Positions 31,540 to 42,969 of a DNA stretch of 64,000 nucleotides are shown piece by piece. The stretch covers positions 186,001 through 250,000 of the forward strand of contig NW_026251745.1 of the NCBI RefSeq assembly GCF_025024155.1, written 5' to 3'. The position numbers and the translations under genes are program-made. The DNA is from Gamsiella multidivaricata (taxonomy: Eukaryota; Mortierellomycota; Mortierellomycetes; Mortierellales; Mortierellaceae). The notes beneath the pieces were generated by a model. The model was given only the letters and a program-made list of their open reading frames with translations, had not been told where the DNA came from and ran no database searches. Each line of letters begins with the position of its first letter. Positions within the stretch are counted from its first letter, which is position 1.

Positions 31540-33771
31540 CGTGTCGTTTCCTTTGCCTATTCCTGTCTATATGCTTTGGCGCGTCCCTTGATACGAGAAT
31601 TGGAGGTGTTCTGGTTCGTTTCTTGTCCTTGTTTAGTGAAGTAGCTGATGAGCGTCGCGTCGATGCATGCGTGTTGATGAGTCTATACAAAAGCGAGATG
31701 GTACTGCCTCTAACTTGACGCTGGTGAGCCTTGCTGATCATGTGATATAGGGACACTCAACAAGGATCCTTCCCTTTGGCAATGAAAATGCTGTGGAGCA
31801 GCGCTGAGCACTTTCGTCCTGAATAGCAGTTCAGGATAACGGCAACGCCGGTGACAGCAAGCTGAGGCGGCGAAACCAACGACAGCGGCAGCAGCACAGG
31901 CTATTAGGCAATCCATTAGTAAGAAAGGGATTTTAGATAATCCTTTGGAATGATCAAACGGGACGATCCTCGGTAAAATGTCAGCTTCCCAAAGTATACA
32001 TAAGCGTCTTTGTTATGTCAGGTTCCGCCCTTGGCATGAAACAAAAGACCAAAATCACCCCACATTTGTCTACATGTCCAGAAATCCTGCCGTTGCAGTG
32101 CAGCAGCAACAGCAGCGGTTCCTTCTTTTATTTTATTTTTGCTTATCAAACTGGCCGTTTCCTTGAGTTCAGCTTACTCTAGAGTTTGTCAGTGTCGGCG
32201 GGAAAGGAATATTCAACGGAGACGATCATCAGTTAATAGTGGTGGGGCATTGTCCTGCTTTCGCACTCCTGGCTAAGCAATAGGGTCTATGGCTTCTAGA
32301 GTATGACCAGAAAAGACGCGAACCAATCTTGGGTAAGGCTAGAAAAATAGGAGTACTCAAGTACAATTGATCCGAGAATGCACAGCCGAAGGCAGGAACG
32401 ATGGCATACTTTGCGCCTATTATTGTAGTACACTGGCAATAGACTATTGTTTTGTCTTTGAGAGCACTTTTTTGAGAAATGATCATTTCGGGGCAGCTAT
32501 GAGGGGAGGTTGTGAGCCGAAATGGTGACCCCGACCACAGCCAAGCAGAGCGAGGTATTAGCTCTGGGTAGATCAGGCGGGCAAGGCGATAGTCTACTTA
32601 GACTTGCACAATTCGACATGAGGTCTCAAGTCGACTGCATTTGCGGAAGGATAGAACAGAAACCATTGACCATGGCCCCAGGACCCTTTTTCTCGACTGA
32701 TTAAATTGTCCCTGGATGGGGCAATATAATGAGCGTGTATGCAGGGCCTGATTATGTTCATTAGTCGGATAGTGCTCTTTTGATCTTTTTAGACAACATG
32801 GTCCAGGGGCATGTCTAGTGGTCTCGCTGGTGGTTGCCTGCCTGCTCGCGCCCACATCGGTTTACATCCGCCAGGGTATCGTATCCAATACGCGATGAAA
32901 GATGGAGTGAACATGTGCATATGCGGTTGTATGCTATGGGATATTGGACAATTTTAAGATAAACGGGCGCTTCATCATCTTCATAATCGTCAATGAAATT
33001 AGCGTCTTTGGGGGAGAATCAAAAATAATTTGAAAGGCCGTTTAGTGGGCACACTCACACACGCACACACACTGTTAGTTGCCGACGCCTCGCCAACAGC
33101 AACATGTAGCCTCCGCCACATACAACCCTCTCCATTGTCATAGCCATCATGGCCATCGTCATCCTCCTCCAGGTCAGCCTGTTGTCTGCTGTCTTTTGTC
33201 AGCTCGGAACCTTTGCCTGCAGCCGCGCTTTTCTCTCTTTCTTTTTCTTTCTTTCCTTCGGTTCCTGCGGTCGCACCTCGTCCCCTTTCTTTGCCCCTCT
33301 AGCGCTCCTTCACTCCCACATAACACGTATTCCCCCCCTCTCTCCCTTCCTTCCTACCTTCTTTCGCCTTTCTTCCCCGCGCCCTGTCCTGCTCTTACAC
33401 AGCTTCCTCCTCTCACACTCACACTCTCGCCGCATTTTACGTCCCTTCTTCCGCAACGTCCAACAGCCCTTCTATCCCTCTTTGCTCCAGTCTCGTTGGA
33501 TCCATTGTTTCTCTCGCAAGCCCCTTTATCCTTGTCTCCGCCAAATAGTCCGCTTTGCACACATACACATAGCACCCGCTCCTTTTCGTCGTTCCGCCGC
33601 TCCCAACCAGTCTCTGCAGACCGGAAATCAAGGCACAGAAAAGCAAGCGCGCAGAACTCGCTTAGGATCTTCTTTCTTTGACTGTTCGGTGCATCGCCTC
33701 TGTTGGGCAAGTTCAGTCCTGACTGTCACGGTAAGGGTCTTTGTCGTACACTTGCCTTTGTATGTCGAGCG

Positions 33772-33807
<36 letters not shown>

Positions 33808-34432
33808 CACAGTGATGTATTATGGAAACGTGGGTTCCTGTACCTGAATGATCGACATACGCTAGTAGTTCGCTTTTTCTAACCAAGGCTTTTTCTCTAT
33901 TATCCTGTTCCATATAAACCTTGTCCTTCGCTGGATTACCTGTGTCCGTTTTTGAAAATCCCGCCTTGGATGGTTCGCTGCTCCATGAACCGCCCTCAAC
34001 CTGACGAAACGGTTCCTTGACTACTGACAACCTCAAACCCAACCCGGCAACCTCTATCTTTATCTTGACGCTTATGTATCTCGCGAATAACGATCGAACC
34101 GTCGGTCTCATTCCTCTCCTTAACATCGTCGTCCACCGCACTTTCTATCTTCCATTTGTTCTGTCGTTTCGCCTCTTTCTCCGCACCCGTCTGGTTCCTG
34201 GCTGTTTATTTTTACTTGTGAAACATGCCTAAATGTGCTGTTTTCATTGAACGCGCTTAATGACTTCATCCCACATCCCTCATTAACTTTAATGCGGTCC
34301 GTGAATCTGTTCGTCCACCCCAATTTCCTCCTCAACGACAACTCCAATTCGTGTCACCGCACACAAAAGAACATTCAGCGCGTAAACACACAGACACCCC
34401 TAGACACGTTTATACGCTGTACAGCAAACACC
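31540..34432. other. long intergenic stretch
   Basis: No gene is supported. 31540-33000 has ordinary composition and short ORFs without motifs. 33140-33700 is a strong pyrimidine tract on the plus strand (TCC/CTT runs), giving long but compositional ORFs. A run of about 35 A lies at 33772-33806. 33850-34430 is the likely leader of the next gene, again C/T-rich. Confidence 0.5.
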
Positions 34433-35719
34433 ATGCGCCTCTTCGCATCCCGCAGACGAGATGTGTCCCAGGCCACATCCACCACATTCTCCTGCGCATC
34501 ATCATCAGCATCTTCAAAAGTATCTTCGTCTTCACTGCCATCATCAACACGCTCCCCCTCCTCTTCCCTGACCTGGTCCCTCTGCACCCTCATCATCCTC
34601 AATTCATTCCTCACCTTCCTCTCACCCTCCACCGGCGGCGGTCTTGCCCACGCAGCACTCGACCCGGGCTTCTGTGGAGACTGCCAAACCTTCTCGAACG
34701 CCATCGGAGTCTGCGGAGGATCCTTCGGGGCTGCAGACATCGAAATCAACGGCGAATACGTTCTCCAGCAGCAGTATTCTAAATGTATCTGCACAGAGGT
34801 TATGCAGAAGGTTCTCTGGACCTGCGCCAAGTGTGAGCTCTTGGCAGGTCATCAGTCCAAGGCTCCACCACCGCAAAAGTATCAGACCCAATGCATTGCT
34901 TGGGGTATGACAGTTCAGGAGTGGAAGACACCGTACACGGGGGTTGTCGCCCCCGGCACTCAGACGGACGTGACAGGAGCTGGTGGATCGAGTACTCCTG
35001 TACCACCAGCAACGACCACGACTGCGCCAACTGCGGGAAAGCCCAGTACCGGAGGTCCTTCGACCACAGTCGGAAGTGGAGGTCAGAACCCCCCCTCGAC
35101 GACTGATCCTAATGCACCCAGCTCGTCCTCAGATAACTCTGTCTCAGGCCCCGATTCGACGACAGAGACGAATTCAGGTCCCAATGGCACTGCAATCGGC
35201 ATCTCTGTCGGAATCATCGGTGTCGCCGTCGTAGCCGGTGTGGTGGCCGTCGTGATGATGAAGCGCCGTCGCCGTCGCCGCACGCCTTTGGATCTGGACT
35301 CCTTGCCTGCAGAGGCTAGCTTTGTCGCCCTGGAGGATAAGTGGGAAAAGCCCCACCACCACTCTGGCTCGCCTCCTTTGCCACCAGCACCTATTGCTAG
35401 TGCTGCGCCTGTAGTCGGACGCGGCGGTCGTGGTGGGTACCAAATGGAGGGTAGTGTTGTTGGAGGATATGACCCACAGTACGATGGAGGGTATGGTCAA
35501 TATGGACACGGGGGACATGGTGGATATGACGGATATGGCGGCAGTGTACATGGACAGTACATGAACCAGTATGATGACCAGTATGTGGGATACCATCCAA
35601 GCCATCAGCAGGAGGCCTACCAGATGCATGACTACGGCTACGAACATAATAATCAAGGCCCCAATGCGCAGTATCATCCCGGTGGACTTGCGAAAGGCGA
35701 CAAAGGCGCGTACCTGTGA
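34433..35719 (+). CDS. cysteine-rich single-pass membrane protein
   Basis: Single-exon ORF of 428 residues from the ATG at 34433; an in-frame ATG at 34235 would add 66 residues of poor coding quality. A Ser-rich N terminus precedes a hydrophobic signal/anchor (TWSLCTLIILNSFLTFLSP). A compact Cys-rich domain follows, with Cys in DPGFCGDC, IGVCGG, SKCICTEV, LWTCAKCE and QTQCIAWG. Then comes a Thr/Ser/Pro/Gly stalk, a transmembrane segment (AIGISVGIIGVAVVAGVVAV) with an Arg-rich stop KRRRRRR, and a Gly/Tyr/His-rich cytoplasmic tail. The layout suggests a cell-surface sensor or adhesion protein, but that is inference and I know no named relative. It is convergent with the next gene. Confidence 0.8.
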   Translation: MRLFASRRRDVSQATSTTFSCASSSASSKVSSSSLPSSTRSPSSSLTWSLCTLIILNSFLTFLSPSTGGGLAHAALDPGFCGDCQTFSNAIGVCGGSFGAADIEINGEYVLQQQYSKCICTEVMQKVLWTCAKCELLAGHQSKAPPPQKYQTQCIAWGMTVQEWKTPYTGVVAPGTQTDVTGAGGSSTPVPPATTTTAPTAGKPSTGGPSTTVGSGGQNPPSTTDPNAPSSSSDNSVSGPDSTTETNSGPNGTAIGISVGIIGVAVVAGVVAVVMMKRRRRRRTPLDLDSLPAEASFVALEDKWEKPHHHSGSPPLPPAPIASAAPVVGRGGRGGYQMEGSVVGGYDPQYDGGYGQYGHGGHGGYDGYGGSVHGQYMNQYDDQYVGYHPSHQQEAYQMHDYGYEHNNQGPNAQYHPGGLAKGDKGAYL

Positions 35720-36079
35720 ACATGGTAGATGTTCTTGAGGCAACATACATGCAACCATTCCGACACTCATCACTCAGCATAGATGCAATTTAGTTCGTAA
35801 TAACCTCCTCCCCTACATTAAAAAGTTTTATCATTTCTGTGTCATGTCAAAGCTCATCAACTCTCGCTAATGCATCCGCAGTTCTTTGTTGCCGTAGTCC
35901 TTGAGTCTCTTTATCGAGCATATCACGTCGTAGCTTCTCTTGGGCTTCACGAGTCCGCATTTCTCCTGTGCTTCAGGATCCTGTTTCTCACTTTCATCCG
36001 TATCATGCCATTCCTGTCCTACGCGCTGCCCCTTGTCCACATCGACCTTGCTCCTCGCGCCCCCTTTTTTTTCTTAACG

Positions 36080-39000
36080 TTACTGCTGTTCTTGCCGCTC
36101 CAATTCCTGCTCATGTGCATTTAATCGTTCCTCGAGTTCCTTGTACTTCTCCTCTAAGGCACGTTTATCTGCCAGGAGCCTTTCCGCCTTCTGAATATCC
36201 TGCGCTCGCGACTTGGCTGCGGTCATTGTCTTCTCGATGTTACTTAAGCGTGTTGTGTCGATTTGGGAAGGTGCTGATACAGGCGTACCTACCTGAGGCT
36301 GCTGGTTGACATCGCCTTGCTGCTGGCTACGTTGATAGCCCTGCTTCTCGCTGTCTGAAACGGGATCACGACGGTGTCCGTGGCCAGGCGGGTGATGGAA
36401 ATGTTCATGCTGGTAATGCTCAACTTCATCCTCGTTGAACGGTCTCTCATGATCATGCTCATGATCCTCGTAGTGGTCTTTACCATAGTCCTCGCCATGT
36501 ACAGGATCGTCCTTTAAGGATTTAGTAGGATGATCCTGTTTCGCCTCATCATAATCCTCCTCTGAGGAGCTATGTTTCCGGTAGTAAAGCGGACTACGCT
36601 CGTTCTTCCTCTCCTGATCGGTGTGGCGGCCATGTTCCGATCGACCCTCGACCACAATCTTGGCGGCCTGCGGCCTCGCCAAGGGCAAATTCTGTCGTTG
36701 ACAGACAAATTCCCACCCACCAAGAGATCGCACCGTTTCACATTTGGCGCGGGAGCTAAAATCGACGTCATACGTTAGGGGTGAGAGGCTGTGCCAGGAG
36801 AGGACGATGATGAAGACGAGGAACAAGCCTGCGAGGTATCGGAATTTCTTTGACCAGCTCTGCCAGGTCCTATCAAGGCGGGAGACGAGCAATAGGATGG
36901 AGAAATACAGCGCTGGGAGATAGTGATGCAGGTACAGCTGGTGATCCATGAAGAAGAACGGAAAATAGTGAATTGCCCATCCGGCGTAAAATGTTCCGGA
37001 CGCGACCGCGTAAAAGGGTGTCAAACCTAAGTGTTATAAATACAATATGTTTAATTGTTCTCTCTCCCATACACGTGGATGATAGAGAGGCGCCCAATAA
37101 CAACAACAACAGAAAAAACCCTATACACCAGCTTACCAAAGCGATTTCGCTCGTTCCTGGCCTCACTCGTGCCCCTGGCCCAGAGGTATCTAGTTATGCT
37201 CATGGTACACCGCATCATGTAAACGAGCGCTGTTGCGGATGAGGCCCACCACAGCAGGGGATTACCCATGAGATACACGTAGTTGTTGGTTTCTTTGCTG
37301 CTGTAGTAGTTCAGCCCACGGCTCAAAAAGGGCCGGCTCCATGGACTCGACTCCTCGCTCTTCCTTTTGGTTGTACTGCCGGCTGGATAATCGTTCGCGT
37401 GGATTCCGGAGCTGAGATCGTGATGAGTCCACCACATAATTCTGTTGACTTCGATAAACTTTTGGAAGGAGGACAATGGTCGGTACGAGAGCGAGGGCGT
37501 CGACTTGGGCACTAGAGTAAAGAGGAGGTGTCAGTGAAGTGCGTTTGCTGGGAGGAAATTTTCTCAATACCATAAGTCATCTCAAGCTACAGGCGGATAA
37601 GACCTACAGTGTGTATTCTCGTTCTGGTCAACGATAAAGATCGTGTTGGCCTTTTCGCGGTTGTCCTGTATGCAGCCCACTTCCTGGTACGACGTATATG
37701 GCGCCCTGAAGACCTTGTGCGACACCATATAGCAGCTCAGCTTTTCGTTGAAGAGGCGGAATCCCTTGGTCGAGTGCCATCGCTTGCTTGGATTTCTATT
37801 GCCCTCCTTTGTATCATCCATGCCTTCTGCTGACGCGCCATCCTGCCCAAAAGAAGAGCTCAATTGAAGTCCATAGTTATCAGCCAAGCCAGAGACAGTC
37901 CCTTGTGGCACAAGCTCGACTCTCCAAACGGTTTCCAGAGTGGCTTCCTTTGACCACTGGATACCTCGCATTTCCCGGATGTACGGTTTGTTGGATCCAA
38001 CTGAGACGAGGTCTTTGACAGAGAGCGCGACTTTTGAATGACAGTTCTTCAATTGGATGGCATCACCATCGTAGATATACCCATCGAAAGGCAGCGAGGG
38101 GTCCTTTTCGTGAGCAAGGTACTTTAGTATCTGATCTTTCTTGACAGCAGGGTTTCCGGCGTGGACCTGCCAGCAGGTCAGGTCATCGTCCCACTCGACG
38201 AGCTGGATTGCTTGGTCTACAGTTAAATTTGTCGGCACGTTAGACTATTTTCGCTTCCCCACTGGGAACCTGTAGAGGGCCTCAGAGGCAGTCAAGCGAA
38301 TACGTCCCTTCACTTACCAATCGTACCCGCTCTGGCGTACTCGCCGGGCATCGAGTGCACCCAGCCCCCGTTTGTATTAGCATGCCGCATATGGACCTTG
38401 GACTGCCAGGCAATATCTGCATTCAAGAAGTATGTTAGTGCCATGCACTTGCACTTTTTTTTTTTTTTTTTTTTTTTTTTTATTCGGATCTCTCTCCTTG
38501 GCAAAAAAAAAAAAAAAAAAAAAAAAGAGCGCTTACCGGCCATAACCGGCTTGACATCATGACCCTTCAAGGTCATCCGGAACTGTGGACTGACCCAGGA
38601 GTCCCCAGTACCTGAGTTCGACAGGAAGGCAAAATCGATGGCGTACAACCCCATGTAGAGCACAAAGGGAAAGACTAGCAGCGCAAGGAACAAGGCGACA
38701 AACTGCCTTGAAAAAATGCGCTAGAGATTCACCATCGAGAGAAAAAATAATTAGATGAACGCGCGCGTGCTATTGTTAATTCGATCAATGTCCTTTGTGC
38801 GTCTTCAGACAGGGAACATACCGTGCTGATATAAAGATGTATCCTGGATTCCTACAAGTGTTTGAGTACGCAGAGTCCAACAGTGGCAATGGTGAACAAA
38901 CCGATCCATTTTACACTACCCACAGGCGGAAAAAAGATACGTTAAGAAGATAACCGACATTTGCCCTGCCGCTGTCAGCGCATCGCTGTAAAGTAAATGG

Positions 39001-40899
39001 GTACCTGCTGGAGAGAAAGAGTCCTAACCCGGTCTGTAGAAGCCAAGTCCACCAACCGCGAGCGAAGGGTCTGTTTCGGTGGTTATAAAAGTTGATCCAT
39101 GCAAGCATGGTATATCCCATGAACAACATCATTGGCGAGTCAAGCAAGATAAACCGACTCTGCGTTATCAGTGCGTTCTCTGAGAGCGCAAGCATACGGC
39201 GACAAAAGAATTAAAACAGACACTTTGGAAAATTACAAGTCTCTCGATGGCAATAAAAATTACAAGTCTCTCGATGGCAATAAAAATTACCAAAGATGAC
39301 AAAGATGGCGCACATCATCGAGGCCTGTGTGGAGTGTCCCGATCGCTTCATGATCAGATATGAAATAGGCACGAGTAACACGCCGCAGGACGCTGCAAAC
39401 ATCCGCATGCTGATGTAAGGGACATTCTTCGGGTACAGCCTAGCAAAATATGTAGATCGTTTTCATCGTCAGTCGCTATCCACTTCAGTACACGATCACG
39501 GAATAAGAGGAAAGCCAACCTTACTTCCCGGTGGCAAAGTCAAATTTGCCGTCAAAACCGAGCGAGTATGCCACGGGCGAAAAGAGCATCTTGCCGAGCG
39601 GGGAATGCACGCCCATGAAGAAGGATCCGTTTAGGTAATCCCGCGTGAACCCTCCAAAGCGCCGCGCACAGACCAGATGAGGGTTAGTTATTGTTTTTTG
39701 CACAATACTTGTATCCCTATTCCTGTTCTTCAAAGACATACACAACAGCTGATGGGACAGCCAGTTTCCAGATCTTGACAAGGACTGCGAGTATGGTCAA
39801 GGATCCGAGAATGATTCCCTGGCCTCTGGTGCTCTCCCATCCGCGCCTTGACAGCTGCTGCTTCTTCCACCGCTCATTCTCCGTCATATCCTCGTCGTCC
39901 GCCTCATCGTTCCCATATGGACCTCCACTCGGTAGAAGCAGGTCCCAGTCGTTCAGAATGTCGCTCACTCGACCCATGCGATTCTGCACTAGGAACTCTG
40001 CACCCATGCTGCTAGATCGCCTGCCTGTCCTCTTTTGCCGCAGCCTATGTGGACTCCTACTGTCCAGGTCCATACCTAGGTCATCATCTCCGTTTGGACT
40101 TGTCACGTCAGTCACTGCTGGACGGTAGGAAGCAACCTTTCGGCGAGAAAAGAATCCGCCACCTCCGCTGATACTGCTGACGAGACCACTCGCCTCCGAT
40201 ATACTTCCCCGACGAGAGGAATTGGCGCTGGAGCGTGAGACCGGATCGGGTTCATAGTGTCCAGCGAGGTCCGTGTCGATGCTGAGGGAGGTCTCGGAGG
40301 CATTGCTACGAGATCTGCTATGGCTACGATGGTCGTACTTGTTCTTGCTGCTGCTGTTGTTGCTTGCTGTAGTTTCCGTCTTGCTGCTGGTATGCAGCAC
40401 TCTGGGAGATGAAGCCGTTGCTGTTGTTGTTGTTGTTGCAGTCGAGCAAGTATGGCATTGATCTCGAGATTCCTGTCAAAGAATCGTACCCGCTGCTATG
40501 GCCTCCGTCATCGTCATAACCACTATTCCCAGAGACTCCTCGGTTATACATAGGCAAAGGATGGTGCTGGTATTGTTGCTGGGACGCAGAAGCTGGGCCA
40601 TAAGTATCATAGCCGTTTGATCTATACGCACCAGTGTTGCAGTTGCTGCTGGTGTTAAAGTAGTCGCCGCTAGATCCTACGGGCGTACTAGGCTGTGAAG
40701 AATACGGGCTCTGATATAGACTATGCTGCTGTTGTTGGGTATTCAGACGCGAAGGTTGATGATCCTGGTTGTTGTGATTTGAATGAACGGACGAGAAACT
40801 ACCAGATCTCGATCGCATGGTTGTAGTGGACGGGATACTGCCCGCTGTTGAGAGCGGAAGCTCTGACGATCCTGCTGAGTTGTAGCCTCCAAAGACCAT
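36080..40899 (-). pseudogene. protein O-mannosyltransferase-like gene with multiple lesions
   Basis: PMT family (ER enzymes that move mannose from dolichol phosphate to Ser/Thr). Exons read: 40899 into a frame overlap at 40400-40324, on to 39742; an exon ending 39525; 39439-39291; 39179-39005; 38915-38822; 38720-38537; 38416-38318; 38216-37608; 37511-37137; and 37026-36080. Markers are ALITQSRFILLDS, SSVKWIGLFTIATVGL, the MIR region (38416-37608), FIEVNRIMWWTHHDL, YLMGNPLLWWAS and LYLHHYLPALYF. The C terminus adds a His/Glu-rich and coiled-coil tail. Defects: a frame change at 40324-40400, an in-frame TAG at 38852-38854, and VCARRFGGF where PMTs have the catalytic (F/W)DExHFG. GVHSP also stands in place of DVHPP. 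No sensible intron restores the DE motif. It is best read as a decaying paralogue, probably PMT2-like. Confidence 0.75.
39229..39290 (-). repeat. tandem duplication containing a splice donor
   Basis: A ~29-bp unit (TTACAAGTCTCTCGATGGCA plus ATAAAAA) occurs twice, followed by a third partial copy of the AAAATTAC end. On the minus strand this places three GTAATTTT strings in a row at the 5' end of a PMT-like intron. Confidence 0.8.
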
Positions 40900-42969
40900 T
40901 GCTCCGTGTCGTTCAGCCAAAGATACTGTGGTGTCTTTGCAGGTTATACCGATGGAAGCGAATGAATGGCGCGGAAGGAAGAGAGAGGAAGGTGCCTGCG
41001 AATAGAAAGAGGAAAATATATGGATGGTAGCAGGAATGAGCATCAACTGCAAACAACCAAAAGAAAGGAGTTCTACGCCCAGCATTGCGCAATGCTGGGC
41101 CACAGTAGAATTGAGGAGGCAAGATACAGCGAAATAGGGACGGGCCCTGAATGTAATAAGGGAGGGCTTGTGTCTAGCGTTGACAAGTCTATTGGACCAA
41201 GACGCGTCGTTAATTTGACATGTTATGGAGACCCCGGCGTGATGGACTTTCTTAACTATAACGACTCCAATCCATGTTCCGACTTACGGGATATTGCGGG
41301 GCTGTACTCCAGAGTATTACATGTCCCTGCAGACTGGTCCGTCGGGCGGCATTTTATCCAGCTCCAACTACCGGAGATGTTACCCCAGTCGATTGCTCAC
41401 CGCATATTAAAAATTATTCATTCCGTCGCTTCGTGTTGCCGTTCCCCCTCTCGTCTGCAAGGCCGACACATTTCTCTTGGAAATGGTGCCACGCCCTTTT
41501 CATATTCCAAATCCCATCGGCACTTGTGCTACCGAGAGAATGCACATCCATTCGCTCTGCAAATGAAGCAGACATGGGATGAAACTCTGTAATTGCAAAT
41601 ATTGCAGGCCCCTTTTCCCTTTCCTTGGGCTGTGCTCTCCTACCTACCTGGTCGCCACATGTTTATCGGCTTGGCGCGTCCCTTTGATTTTCTTTTTTCA
41701 CCTGTGTAATAGAAGGTGTATCTGCATTCGCTTATCGGCTTAGAGGGAAGAGGATAAGAAACATTGGGTGGAGCAGTTGAAACTTGATTGCGCTATCGGT
41801 TATCAAACACAACATCAAGTATTCATCCGACGCGCCCACAATCATCCTGGCGTCACGCCAGGAACATGGCCTTAGCACCAATTTGATAAAAGCGATGGTG
41901 TGATGGACCCCGACAGTGGTCTGTGCGATAGCTTCCGAACAACATTGGCCTATTGGTGTATCATGGTTTAAGGGCGGAAAAAAAATGCTGCAGGCCGCGG
42001 ATTATGCAGCCTATGCCAAAATCGCTATCACACATAATACCGCAATGAATGGATTGCTGTGCATAGATTGTTGGTCCCTCGTTCAAAGAGCATAAAGGAG
42101 GTCTTAGGATTTCAGGAAACTTTGATAAACAAATCCCACAGGAGTCGGAGATGAAGTGGCCGTTACCAGCCTGTGAGAACAAAGGATTGTTAGGTACTCG
42201 GCTTAAGAGAAGATACATTGCTGGTGTGCAATAGAAAAGAGACACGTTCAAGTCATTATTATCAGCGTCCGCGGCTTTTTATCGAATGTGTACCTTCTGG
42301 AGAAACCTTGGCTAGAGGCCACTTACCAATGTAGCGAGACAGCTGTGCGGTCGACAATTGCAATCCTGGAGGACTAAAGGATTTGTTTTTTATTTTTGGT
42401 CTGGGCTCCCGGTCATTGACGGATCTCTCCACAAGTACCTCGCAAACTCTATCCTGCACGATGATCCAGGCACACGACAGTAGGCTAAGACCGCAGCTAC
42501 CGATGATGATCCAGAGCGAGATTCAGATAGAAAACACGACTTGATAAATTTGAAGGGAGAATGTGAGCTTGATCAATACGCATCGCTAAAGGCACTTTCA
42601 GCGGATATGCTGGTAAGTAGAGGGCTGGCAAGTAGAGGGTTCCTTTGAGGCGGCAAGGCTGACTTGGGTACTAAAGATGATCACTGCGTATTTGGGGATT
42701 AAGAGTGGACGACCGGATCATTCATGGCGGCAAGGTTCATTCCAGAGACACTATGTAAAATGAAACATTAGAAAGGAGGAGGGTTCTCCATCTAAATGCA
42801 AATATAACTAGAAAAAAAAAAGGCGTTCCCTTCCTACCAGCCAATTGTAGTTGTTTCTTGACTCATCACTCTTTCTCTCTCTCCACACCTTCGCTTCTCA
42901 TCGTTATTTTTTTTTCTTCTACAAACAACGACAACACCATCACCAATTCCACAAGCTGCCCTTGCGCCA
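40900..42969. other. intergenic region between divergent genes
   Basis: No gene is supported. The plus-strand ORF at 40966-41592 has no domain-like features. A perfect 24-bp palindrome lies at 41077-41100. 42840-42969 is the pyrimidine-rich leader of the Mga2-like gene. Confidence 0.45.
41077..41100. promoter_or_regulatory. perfect 24-bp palindrome upstream of the PMT-like gene
   Basis: GCCCAGCATTGC followed immediately by its exact complement, with no spacer. It lies 178 bp upstream of the PMT-like start. Perfect dyads of this length fit a homodimer binding site; a small cruciform is also possible. Confidence 0.4.

Noticed and set aside
33079..33847. Plus-strand ORFs of 200-232 codons
   Set aside because: CT-rich tract open in more than one frame, Ser/Leu/Phe/Pro-biased translation without domains.
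40966..41592. 208-codon plus-strand ORF overlapping the PMT-like start
   Set aside because: No domain, signal or repeat pattern; overlaps the first exon and promoter of the minus-strand gene; composition is not coding-like.
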